A DNA stretch of 64,000 bases, taken from NCBI RefSeq assembly GCF_026262505.1, contig NC_067206.1, forward strand, positions 38,887,660-38,951,659. Direction: 5' to 3'. Positions 17,470 to 25,477 of this stretch are shown here, one piece after another; the first letter of the stretch is position 1, and each line of letters starts with the position of its first letter. A program made the position numbers and the translations under genes. The DNA is from Trichomonas vaginalis G3 (Eukaryota; Parabasalia; Trichomonadida; Trichomonadidae). Below the pieces are notes generated by a model. That model searched no databases and was not told the origin of the DNA. It saw nothing but the letters and a program-made list of their open reading frames with translations.

Positions 17470-18006
17470 TTATTCAATGATGATCGATTTTGGAAGCTCA
17501 AAGTAGAATTGATACGTTTGATTGAAAAACTGGAAAAAATCCAAAACAGTTGTGTAAATATCTACAGTTTTCAAGTGTGAGATGCATTTATCAAGATAAT
17601 GCAAAGATAGATGTAATATTTCATGGCTATTATGATATTTATCAATGGTAGTTAGGAAAATTTGATAATCAATTGATGATAAATACTCGAAATTCTGTTG
17701 TGAGTCAAGAATTTGAATTGTTCCGAGTACATATTTAAAATGGTATTCAGAACAAGTTGATATATTAAAAATTGCATTTAAGGCATCAAAATTTACCAAT
17801 TCCGAACTATTTTCTTTTGAGCATATGTAGTTGATGAATGAGAAAACTTTAAAAACGTGGGTTTTGTCGGAAACAAGTTCAAATAAATGTGTAAATATCT
17901 TGTCGTAATCATCTATTTCTTGCCCAAAATATATTTGAAATGCAACAAATATTTCATTCCTATTAAATGTATTGTCATTGGTCATTTTACGAGATATTTG
18001 ACACAT
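17470..18006 (-). CDS. Unknown host protein, possibly longer at 5' end
   Basis: A 178-residue, Phe/Tyr/Ile-rich, probably all-helical protein starting MCQISRKMTNDN. No family was recognised. Just upstream in another frame is a 36-residue frame (17982-18092) with a basic start and a chromodomain-like segment. The two overlap and may be one host gene split by a frameshift, or the upstream frame may be a separate relic. TCATTT, an initiator-like element, lies a few bases before this ATG. Confidence 0.55.
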   Translation of the reverse strand: MCQISRKMTNDNTFNRNEIFVAFQIYFGQEIDDYDKIFTHLFELVSDKTHVFKVFSFINYICSKENSSELVNFDALNAIFNISTCSEYHFKYVLGTIQILDSQQNFEYLSSIDYQIFLTTIDKYHNSHEILHLSLHYLDKCISHLKTVDIYTTVLDFFQFFNQTYQFYFELPKSIIIE

Positions 18007-18092
18007 GTATCATTGTCAAATGAATGATCCATTATACATTCAATCTCATACTGATTAGTGCCATCTTTTCGCTTTCTTCCTCTTTTTGACAT
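17982..18092 (-). pseudogene. Chromodomain-like fragment upstream of host gene
   Basis: A 36-residue frame, too short for routine prediction. It begins MSKRGRKRKDG (basic), then QYEIECIMDHS and CVKYLVK. That is the pattern of the first strands of a chromodomain (YEVEKILD...YLVKWKGY). It stops in the middle of the domain and overlaps the start of the next frame. It is either a decayed host gene or the true 5' end of 17470-18006 with a frameshift. Confidence 0.4.
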
Positions 18093-18903
18093 AATTATAT
18101 TTAAAAATGGTTTACAAACTTTACATGTCATATTTAGAATGATATATGATTAGTATATTAAATAAGTGATATCTGATACTTATAGCAAATGAGAAATTAA
18201 AATTAATAAAAGTTAAAAAAATAATATAATTAATAATTATGAATAATTATTACCACAAAAATACATACTGTATACATTTCAAACACTTTTAACATCAGCA
18301 TTATTTATTTACCTGATCAAAACATAATTATTCATGTCTCATGCATTAGAATAACTCTATTTATTAGTTAATTAAAATGATGTTCATGAACAAAGTTATA
18401 TATAATTTTCCAAGGTCATATAAGATGAAAATCGATTTAATCAAGACAGTATTATATAATTGACTTCCACATATATAACTGATCAGTAAAAACATTAAAA
18501 AAATAAGTATTATTGAGTATAAGATCGCATTTATTGATATCAAGCATTACTATTGAATAAATGATATAAATCCACACTGTAATAGTATCAAATAACAATT
18601 TTTACATATAATTCAATAAGGTTATACTAATACATAAGAAGATCAAATCTTAAAAAATAGCAAATTGATAAAATGCGATATTTATTTCAGAATAATAAAG
18701 CTGTTTGTATATATGCAAATAATAGTACTTTAATATAAAGACTATTTACAATGTGTATTCATAATTTTATAGGATAGAAATACATTTTGAAGATATTCAT
18801 AATATATTATTTGTAAAAATATATCATATATCATTAATAACTATATAATATATTTATACAAATATTGCTTATTTAAACTATGTGAATAACTTAGTTTAAA
18901 AGC
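18093..18903. other. AT-rich host intergenic DNA
   Basis: About 800 bp of very AT-rich sequence with many stops in all frames. No gene, RNA or repeat could be supported. It ends at the direct repeat flanking Polinton copy 2. Confidence 0.7.
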
Positions 18904-18910
18904 TATCCAA
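18904..18910. repeat. Left flanking direct repeat of Polinton copy 2
   Basis: TATCCAA occurs here and at 41420-41426, directly outside the inverted repeats. Polintons usually duplicate 6 bp, so one of the seven bases may match by chance and the boundary is uncertain by one base. Confidence 0.8.
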
Positions 18911-18918
18911 GTTAGTAT

Positions 18919-18967
18919 GGTTAACTTGGGTACGGCGGCACTGCGTTCCACCTTACCCAACTTAACC
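18919..18967. repeat. Subterminal hairpin of copy 2, left end
   Basis: Arms GGTTAACTTGGGTA and TACCCAACTTAACC pair at 13 of 14 positions around a 21-nt loop. The mirror copy is at 41363-41411. It is 8 bp from the element end. Confidence 0.8.
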
Positions 18968-18997
18968 TTAAATATTTACAAAACCATCTGACACATA

Positions 18998-19045
18998 AAC
19001 GACTTCACTAACGACTTCACTAACGACTTCACTACCGGCCTCACT
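18998..19045. repeat. Four 12-bp subterminal direct repeats
   Basis: Three exact AACGACTTCACT units are followed by ACCGGCCTCACT. The mirror copy is at 41285-41332. Iterons of this kind near an end could bind a replication or integration protein. Confidence 0.75.
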
Positions 19046-19100
19046 AAATAAAAATAACCTTATTTCTATTTTTTTAAATTTTTTATTTCATTACAAAGAC

Positions 19101-19535
19101 ATGTCTGACTACATTTACTATGACTCTTTCCCAGAACGTTTCCGTGAACTATTCAAAACTCAAGTAAAACTGAGAAACATGCATTTTAACAAAGACAGAC
19201 CCATTGACGATGAAAGAAACCCTGAATATATTACAATCCCTTATGACGCAAAGTTCATTGCATACATTCCTTATGGTCGCAGAGGAACGAAAACTATTTC
19301 AACAAAGAACAAAAATTATTTCTGGAGCGATGAAGAAAATTGCCTTATCTACATAAATGCATACTTAAATAAAGCTACATATTGTACAAAAGAAGGTTTG
19401 ACTGGATTTGAGCTCTACATATACGACGACGATGGAAACAGACGTTGTGTATACCCATACGATAATATGTACCATTGTTTTCATCAAGCATTAAACGAAT
19501 ACATAGTCAGTAAGGGTCTCATTCCTGCTGAGTAG
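19101..19535 (+). CDS. Terminal-repeat gene, left copy
   Basis: A 144-residue protein starting MSDYIYYDSFPERFREL, of unknown function. Its second half (FWSDEENCLIYIN to YIYDDDGNRRCVYPY) has the same spacing as the domain shared by the copy 1 terminal gene and the HNH endonuclease (Tyr/Phe-rich strands, then D-x-x-G-x-R). An identical copy is at 40795-41229 because the gene lies wholly inside the inverted repeat. It reads inward from the element end behind an AT-rich leader. It may bind element ends; that is inference. Confidence 0.65.
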   Translation: MSDYIYYDSFPERFRELFKTQVKLRNMHFNKDRPIDDERNPEYITIPYDAKFIAYIPYGRRGTKTISTKNKNYFWSDEENCLIYINAYLNKATYCTKEGLTGFELYIYDDDGNRRCVYPYDNMYHCFHQALNEYIVSKGLIPAE

Positions 19536-19687
19536 AAATGCTTTATTTTTGTTCCCACATTTATATAAAAATAAACTTAAAAATAAATGATATCACCACC
19601 CTCACACGTATGAAAACATCCATTTAAATTTAGGGTAGAAGGGTAGATCTAACCTCATTTCTACCCTCATTTCTAACCCTGTTGAAT

Positions 19688-20215
19688 TCATTGCTTTATA
19701 ACTCTCTTCCTTGGTTTCTTTTTAGTTGCTTTCTTCACGTCTGTCTCCAACTTGACTGTCTTTCTTCTTCGGCCGTAATGATACCAGTTACTTCCACCAG
19801 TCAATGGGTCAAATGGTCTTTCGTAAGGGTTTCCATACATTCCATAGGGACCATACGGAAGAACTACTGGTGGAGAAGAAACATTTTCTTTAGTTCCATC
19901 GACTCTATTTAAATGCATTGTTTCACCTTTCATCTGGTCATTAAAGTCTTTTGCGTGTTTTGCAAACTCATCGTCCTTTCCTAAAGCATTTTCTGACTCA
20001 GTCGCAACCAAATTGGATGCTTTATTTATGAGCCCCATTTTATTTAATCTTAACTTCTTTGCAACCCAGCCTCCAATCTTTCCTTTATTTGCATCTAATG
20101 TCTTTGAAACCCTTCCTCCACTCATTTTATTTACTGCGTCATAAGCTCCAAGTGCTTTTGCTCCAAATGCTAATGCTTTTGTTCCCATTGCGCCTAAAGC
20201 TGCCCAAGCTACCAT
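19688..20215 (-). CDS. Small Ala/Gly N-terminal, basic C-terminal virion-type protein (copy 2)
   Basis: A 175-residue protein, one residue different from 15957-16484. It has a hydrophobic Ala/Gly N-terminus, a Pro/Tyr/Gly middle and a basic C-terminus (KKPRKRVIKQ). The last 25 bp of the gene are part of the terminal inverted repeat, so a copy of its tail also sits at the right end. It starts directly after the stop of the upstream small gene. A membrane-active or DNA-condensing role is possible but unproven. Confidence 0.7.
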   Translation of the reverse strand: MVAWAALGAMGTKALAFGAKALGAYDAVNKMSGGRVSKTLDANKGKIGGWVAKKLRLNKMGLINKASNLVATESENALGKDDEFAKHAKDFNDQMKGETMHLNRVDGTKENVSSPPVVLPYGPYGMYGNPYERPFDPLTGGSNWYHYGRRRKTVKLETDVKKATKKKPRKRVIKQ

Positions 20216-20440
20216 TTACACCATATTAAAATCATCTCTCTTCAATATTATCTCATAAAAGTTCTCGTTACTGGAGAAAGTCAATGAAACATAAACATTC
20301 TCACGGGCTTCACCCTCACCGCTTTGCGGTCTATCTAACTTATTTCTTATCTCATCTATTCGCTTCAAAATGTCTGAACAATTGCTAACATCTTCTACAA
20401 CAGTTATTTCATCATGAATGACCTTCAAGAACAAGCTCAT
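20216..20440 (-). CDS. Small virion-operon protein (copy 2)
   Basis: A 74-residue protein starting MSLFLKVIHDEITVVED, two or three residues different from copy 1. It is packed with no gap between its neighbours on the same strand. The GC-rich double palindrome lies in the coding sequence at 20305-20330. Function unknown. Confidence 0.65.
   Translation of the reverse strand: MSLFLKVIHDEITVVEDVSNCSDILKRIDEIRNKLDRPQSGEGEARENVYVSLTFSSNENFYEIILKRDDFNMV
20305..20330. repeat. GC-rich double palindrome inside a small gene (copy 2)
   Basis: GGGCTTCACCC and ACCGCTTTGCGGT, the same in-frame pair as 15842-15867, with one base changed in the first hairpin. Confidence 0.7.
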
Positions 20441-21322
20441 TTAATATGCTATTAAAATCATCTCAATAATGAGTCCATCCTTTCCATCTTTAGGTAGCAC
20501 AACATCTTTCATTGAAGAAGGTTCGACAAGTCTTATGTTAAACTTACTGACAAAGTTTGTTATACTATAATGCTTTGGCGGCGAATACATATAGTTTGAA
20601 AGACATAATATAGATTCTTCAGCAAATTCACTTATACTGGATTTTATAACAATGTTCTCACGAGACCAAATACCACCAATTGACAATCTTGTAAGCAATC
20701 CTGCTGAGCCTTCAACTGTAAACGTCGATGGTAACATTCCACGAAGGTCATCTATTGACATCGTTGAGTCACTGTATTTAAATATTTTCCTAAAGCAATC
20801 GTCATTATCTAACCATGCAATAGCTTTGAAGTTTTCATTCGAATATACATCTGCTTCATTAAATGTAAAACCTGACTTCTTTGCAGAGATGACTTTAAAA
20901 TCTATTGAGTTTGTTTCAAAATTATATGCTATGGTAACTTCTGAAGGTAATGGATGTCCTTCCGCAGTCAGTTGTTCTCTCACTACCGTTTGAAGCTTTG
21001 TATTAAAAACTTTCATGTCATCCCCTGTGTCTAGGTTCACATACACAGCAACAGGGAAACTATCTTGCTTCTTTGTTTCATCATTATACCTCAAAACATT
21101 AAAGTTCTTCAATAATATTGTTCTTCCTGCTGGAATACTTCTAACTTGTCTTATTTCAATAGCTTTCTCACCTCCTACATACTCTACCCAGTGTCTTGGA
21201 TATTCATAAGTATACTGACTTTCTTGAATTTTGGTTGGTTTCATCATAACGTGTTCATAGTATATCTTTATACTCTTGTCAGTTAGACTCGGTGCTATGT
21301 TCTGAATATTTCTGACTTGCAT
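20441..21322 (-). CDS. Putative minor capsid (penton-like) protein (copy 2)
   Basis: A whole 293-residue frame from MQVRNIQNIAPSL. Features seen: YEYPRHWVEYVGG near residue 35, a Phe/Asn-rich middle, and a C-terminal segment around LPKDGKDGLIIEMIL that could form the last strands of a jelly roll. Polintons carry a single-jelly-roll penton protein beside the packaging ATPase, and this gene is divergent from the ATPase. The penton call rests on position and pattern; another minor virion protein is equally possible. The start is at 21322 because upstream codons overlap the ATPase gene. Confidence 0.55.
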   Translation of the reverse strand: MQVRNIQNIAPSLTDKSIKIYYEHVMMKPTKIQESQYTYEYPRHWVEYVGGEKAIEIRQVRSIPAGRTILLKNFNVLRYNDETKKQDSFPVAVYVNLDTGDDMKVFNTKLQTVVREQLTAEGHPLPSEVTIAYNFETNSIDFKVISAKKSGFTFNEADVYSNENFKAIAWLDNDDCFRKIFKYSDSTMSIDDLRGMLPSTFTVEGSAGLLTRLSIGGIWSRENIVIKSSISEFAEESILCLSNYMYSPPKHYSITNFVSKFNIRLVEPSSMKDVVLPKDGKDGLIIEMILIAY

Positions 21323-21338
21323 TTTTAATGGAGATAAA

Positions 21339-22224
21339 ATGAAGCATTTAATACATGACGTAGATGAAGACATGAATGAAACTACAGACAAACTTAACTC
21401 TTCTCTTATTCTTCCTTTCAGCAAAGATTATGAGTTCTGTTCAAATGGTGTTATTTCTATTGTGGAAAGATGGGTTCGGGTAAGACATTTAACCTCATTC
21501 GTCATATACTCATAACAGAGCGTTTAGGAAACGACTCTTACTATGACCAAATCATTATATCAGCAACTTCAGACTCTATGGACTCAACAGCGAAAACATT
21601 TATGTCAAAAGTTCAAGCCTCTGTCGTTAAAGTTCCAGACAGTGAACTCATTGAATTTCTTCAACGTTACATTCGACGTAAGAGGAAATATTATGCCATC
21701 GTTGAATTTATACAGTCAGGAATGCAAAAGACTTCTGAGGAGATGGAAAGAATTATTGACAAACACCACTTACGTCAATACTCAGGAGTTTACGATATGA
21801 AACGACTTACAAACTACATTCTGTCAAAACTTTCAAAATACCCCTTCAAAAAGTATCCTTCAAACACTCTGCTCGTTTGTGACGACTTCGCCGGAAAAGG
21901 TTTAGTGTCAAAACCAGACTCACCATTAGCTAACATCATTACTAAAGTCAGACATTACCACTTAACTGTAGCAATACTTATGCAAACATGGCGTTTCTTG
22001 CTTTAAACATAAAACGTCTCATAACTGACTTCGTTATCTTTCAAGGTTTCTCACGCTATGATATTGAACTCATTTGGAAACAGTCAGGTATAACATTACC
22101 TTTTGAAGAAATTTGGGAAGCATATAAGTCTCTCATCTCTCCTCGTTCATACCTTGAGATTCATATCATGACTAATACCATTAAAGTCAAAAATATTCCA
22201 TGGGAACGACCAACATTGTTTTAA
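21339..22224 (+). pseudogene. Polinton FtsK/HerA-type packaging ATPase (copy 2)
   Basis: ATPase of the A32/FtsK-HerA group for filling capsids with element DNA. Visible motifs are the MGSGKTFNL Walker A loop and the LLVCDDFAGKG Walker B strand, with a C-terminal region ending near NIPWERPTLF. It is nearly identical to copy 1. It lies divergent to the penton-like gene and convergent with the next. The part is broken, with about two breaks. Confidence 0.82.
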
Positions 22225-22622
22225 AGTTTAACCTTCAATTGACTGATGGTAAACAAATTCCATGCATCTCTGTCGCCATTTCTGTTAATATTTTTGCTGT
22301 CATTCATATCATCCACTTCCCCATCCGTTAGCTTTTGAGGATATGCGTTAGAATAGCTGTTCTTAAATGAAGGCTTTTCACCTTTGAGAGCATAAACTCT
22401 ATAACTTTCTGCATACTTTATGTTTGAACCTCCTGAGCCATCATTGACATAAATTTTTATAGGCTTCCACCCTTTGTTCATATTCCTGCTTCTTCCCTTA
22501 GCTCTTTTGTTCAGTAGTTCTACATCTTTATACACAGCACCTGTCTCAGTGAATTCAACAATATTTTCATTCGTTAGCTTTACATTCAAACCCTTGTCGA
22601 GTATATTGTTCATTTCATACAT
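22221..22622 (-). CDS. Unknown Polinton protein (copy 2)
   Basis: A 133-residue protein identical in length and almost identical in sequence to 13555-13956 (MYEMNNILDKG start). It is Asn/Gly/Lys-rich, of no recognised family. Its last codons overlap the convergent ATPase gene. A 25-bp AT-rich gap separates it from the divergent 22648 gene and must hold both promoters. Confidence 0.65.
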   Translation of the reverse strand: MYEMNNILDKGLNVKLTNENIVEFTETGAVYKDVELLNKRAKGRSRNMNKGWKPIKIYVNDGSGGSNIKYAESYRVYALKGEKPSFKNSYSNAYPQKLTDGEVDDMNDSKNINRNGDRDAWNLFTISQLKVKL

Positions 22623-22647
22623 ATAAAAGGTTTTTATTCTATATGAA

Positions 22648-23260
22648 ATGAGAAGCAAATCCATCTTAGCTGGTGCCGTTAATGTTCCAATTGAACCAAC
22701 ATCAAATGTTGACTCACGAACGACAAACAATATTGTCATAAAGAACTATAGTTCGGAGTGTTTGAAAGAAAAAGAACCAGAACTGAAATCCGTGAATTTA
22801 AACTCAGCTTCAAACGCTAACGCTACATCAGATGTTAAGTTAGAGTATCCACCACTGGACCAAATTCTTTCAAGAGAAGCCAACGACAACCCTTACAAAT
22901 GTTCAAACAAATCCTTCAGATAACGTAGACCATTACCTTCTTCAGTTATACCAAACAATTTTACTCAAAGACGATAAGAAGCTTTTGACAAATCTTATAA
23001 GTAAGAACCAAATAATTCTAACAAAGGAGGACCTTGAAAATGTTATCTCACGAATAACAGGGAAACAATGTGTCATTGACTATCTCGACCCTGAAATCGA
23101 ATGCTGTGGTCAAACTCCACTATTCATGAAAATAGGTAACATCCGCATCATTGAAACACCAGGAACTACAGGAGTTGAGTTTAAGTATAAATATTCGAAC
23201 GAGTATACAAAACTTTCAACAGAATATAAACTTTGCTTGAAATATGTTTTAGTAAATTAA
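22648..23260 (+). pseudogene. Unknown Polinton protein (copy 2)
   Basis: This is the counterpart of the whole frame 12915-13529 in copy 1: an Asn/Ser-rich front half and a charged back half with a CCGQTP cysteine pair. Function unknown. This copy is broken, with about one break. Confidence 0.6.
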
Positions 23261-23496
23261 AGCAATTTGTAATATCTATCCAAAACTTCTTCAACAGTAT
23301 CGAACTCATCTTCATAATGCAAACCTAATCTTATTGACTTGGTGCAGTTTTCACTAACACAATATTTTTCTGTTCTCTTGACTGACATAACTAACTCATT
23401 TGTTTCATCAAACAGCAACAACCAAAGTTCATGACCTAATACATAACATTCATACTTTATATTTTTAGCTCTGAGTTCTCTTGTAAGCTGTTGCAT
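23257..23496 (-). CDS. Small unknown Polinton protein (copy 2)
   Basis: A 79-residue protein starting MQQLTRELRAKNIKYECYV. Its start overlaps the end of the upstream minor virion gene by 40 bp and its end meets the convergent unknown gene. It matches 12613-12855, but ends one codon earlier because the 66-bp palindromic block of copy 1 is absent here. Confidence 0.65.
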   Translation of the reverse strand: MQQLTRELRAKNIKYECYVLGHELWLLLFDETNELVMSVKRTEKYCVSENCTKSIRLGLHYEDEFDTVEEVLDRYYKLL

Positions 23497-24221
23497 TTAA
23501 TATTTTCTAAAAAGTCAACTTCAACAGTCATTCGCACTGGTGCCTTCAGTTCTACAAGCTCTCCTTGAAAGTCAACAAGTCTGAATTGCATGTCTTTCAA
23601 ATTATGAGGACTAATGCGAACCCATTTACCTAAATGAGTTGCTATGACAGGAACGTTTGGAATGAACATTGAATTTACTTCATAACAGAAAGATTTATAC
23701 TCTACTGAACCTTTACTATTAACTCCTGAAATACCTGTGACATTAGCTATTTTTGACTCAATGTACAAACAATTACCATAACATACGTATGGAACAGATT
23801 TCATCTCAATCGTTTTGTCAACACTTTTCAAAGGAAATGTCATATGGTATGCTCCCAAAAGAAGTTGTACTCTATGACTCATTCTTGGTATCTTAAACTC
23901 TTTCTTGCTACTGAACTTCAATGTTCCCTCAGAAGAGAGTTCGACATCTATGTTGTCAATAGTTTCTTCATTTATGAGAGTATCTATGACTCCAGCAATT
24001 TTATCTATTCTATACTCTGCTCTGTTAGGAAATGTTATAAAACTTCTTTTGTCATCTATTTCAATCTCTATGAAATCTGTTTCATCTGTTATGACAAAGG
24101 TTGCGATAGTATTGAAGTCAACAACTCTGAAAGCAAGCGCTTCATTCTGAAGACCTAAGTTTGTTTGTAGCTTTACTGTCCCGTATTCGTTTGGGTCTGT
24201 ACTTTGCAAATAGAACAACAT
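23457..24221 (-). CDS. Putative minor virion protein, jelly-roll-like (copy 2)
   Basis: A whole 254-residue frame starting MLFYLQSTDPNEYGTVKLQ. It is predicted beta-rich, with alternating hydrophobic residues in the first 120 positions. The C-terminal MQFRLVDFQGELVELKAPVR segment resembles the last strands of minor capsid proteins in Polintons and adintoviruses. It is divergent from the collagen-like fibre gene with a 17-bp gap. It could be the penton, or a fibre-base protein given its position next to the fibre locus. Confidence in the specific role is low. Confidence 0.5.
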   Translation of the reverse strand: MLFYLQSTDPNEYGTVKLQTNLGLQNEALAFRVVDFNTIATFVITDETDFIEIEIDDKRSFITFPNRAEYRIDKIAGVIDTLINEETIDNIDVELSSEGTLKFSSKKEFKIPRMSHRVQLLLGAYHMTFPLKSVDKTIEMKSVPYVCYGNCLYIESKIANVTGISGVNSKGSVEYKSFCYEVNSMFIPNVPVIATHLGKWVRISPHNLKDMQFRLVDFQGELVELKAPVRMTVEVDFLENIKCNSLQENSELKI

Positions 24222-24238
24222 TTTATTCTCATTAAAAT

Positions 24239-25477
24239 ATGACTATTGCTGCATATGCGTATGAAACAAATGAAGCAAGAAGAGCACATGAACTAGTAAA
24301 CGAAAACTCAACTTTAACCATTGAAGGCAATGATTTAGTCATTGACGATGGAAAAACTAAAAAAGTCATTGATTTCGATACTTTTAACACTTATGACCCA
24401 TTCATTACAATAAGTAAAGTTCCTATCATAAATGATGGAACGGTGCAATATATAAATTCTACAGTAGATGCCTCATTAGTGAAAGTACTGAATGTTCTCA
24501 TTGAATTGTTAAAGAGCTTTCGATTTGACGACAACATTAAATGCCTAAAGAATTTAGTCATGAATGAGAAACAAATTCTCGGCGTTGCTGGTAGCAGTAA
24601 TGATGTACACCTTATGACATTAGAATATTATAACGAACATAAAGATGAACTGAAAGGAGAGAAGGGTGACACTGGACCACAAGGACCACAAGGAATACAA
24701 GGAATACAAGGACCTCAAGGCGAAAACGGTTTGGATGGAAAGGATGGAAAGGATGGAAAAACTGCTAAATCATGGATATGGGACCTTATAAATACTGGTT
24801 TAACAGCTGCTTCATATGGAGTTCTTCAATACCAAATCGGAAAGATATGGGCAGTACTTGGTGAAGAAGTTTTAGATGACGTTAAAAATGCTTTGAACTT
24901 CATTTCAAATGGTTCGGATACTATTAAAACTTTATCTGGTTGGATGCAAGAAACAAGGAGTCAAATAGATACTGTAAGACGTATAGCAAACAATGCACGT
25001 ACGGGATTGGATACTTTACGAGAAGCACAAAATACACTAAAGGAAGCAAATGATATTCTTGGCTCAGTATCAGACATGCATGAAGATTGGCTTAAAGGTA
25101 TTGACAAATCTTTAAAAAATCACAGTCAGTCTATTGCTGACTACAAGAAAAGTATAGATTTTTTACATAGTGCTATGGACGTACATGATGGAAGCATAAG
25201 GAACTTACTTAATGCTAACAATAACTTACCAGGAACTATTAAAGCATTTATAAAGTCCTTTGTAAAACCTGGTGCTCTAACATTTAGGTCTTTGAGAGCA
25301 AGAGCATTGAAGTCAAGAGATGCAGAAACTCCAACAGAACCTACAGAAGGAACTGAAACAACAGAAACTCCAGAAGAACCACCAAACCAACAGCTAATGA
25401 AATATTGTTCGAATATTTTCCAAGGTACTCTGTTCTCATTGCATACATTCAAGAAATACTTAAGAAAGCAGACTTGA
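24239..25477 (+). CDS. Collagen-like coiled-coil fibre-stalk protein (copy 2)
   Basis: A protein of about 412 residues. Residues 1-139 form an N-terminal domain that probably anchors to the virion. Residues 140-173 are a Gly-X-Y collagen-like run ([16 protein letters not shown] and KDGKDGK). About 200-340 is a long amphipathic coiled coil with few prolines. The tail is Thr/Pro/Glu-rich (PTEPTEGTETTETPEEPP). Collagen-like stalks are common in viral and phage fibres and trimerise. The 3' end overlaps the fibre gene in another frame. The last residues may not be part of the native product. Confidence 0.78.
   Translation: MTIAAYAYETNEARRAHELVNENSTLTIEGNDLVIDDGKTKKVIDFDTFNTYDPFITISKVPIINDGTVQYINSTVDASLVKVLNVLIELLKSFRFDDNIKCLKNLVMNEKQILGVAGSSNDVHLMTLEYYNEHKDELKGEKGDTGPQGPQGIQGIQGPQGENGLDGKDGKDGKTAKSWIWDLINTGLTAASYGVLQYQIGKIWAVLGEEVLDDVKNALNFISNGSDTIKTLSGWMQETRSQIDTVRRIANNARTGLDTLREAQNTLKEANDILGSVSDMHEDWLKGIDKSLKNHSQSIADYKKSIDFLHSAMDVHDGSIRNLLNANNNLPGTIKAFIKSFVKPGALTFRSLRARALKSRDAETPTEPTEGTETTETPEEPPNQQLMKYCSNIFQGTLFSLHTFKKYLRKQT

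Larger units (their letters stand above)
18911..19712. repeat. Left terminal inverted repeat of copy 2 (802 bp)
   Basis: Mirrors 40618-41419 with coordinates x and 60330-x. It contains the subterminal hairpin, four 12-bp repeats, a whole gene (19101-19535), a GGGTAGAAATGA/AGATCT block, and the last 25 bp of the gene at 19688-20215. Confidence 0.93.

Noticed and set aside
18093-18903. Rest of the BspA-like gene on the left side of copy 2
   Set aside because: The sequence there has many stops in every frame and no leucine-rich-repeat pattern.
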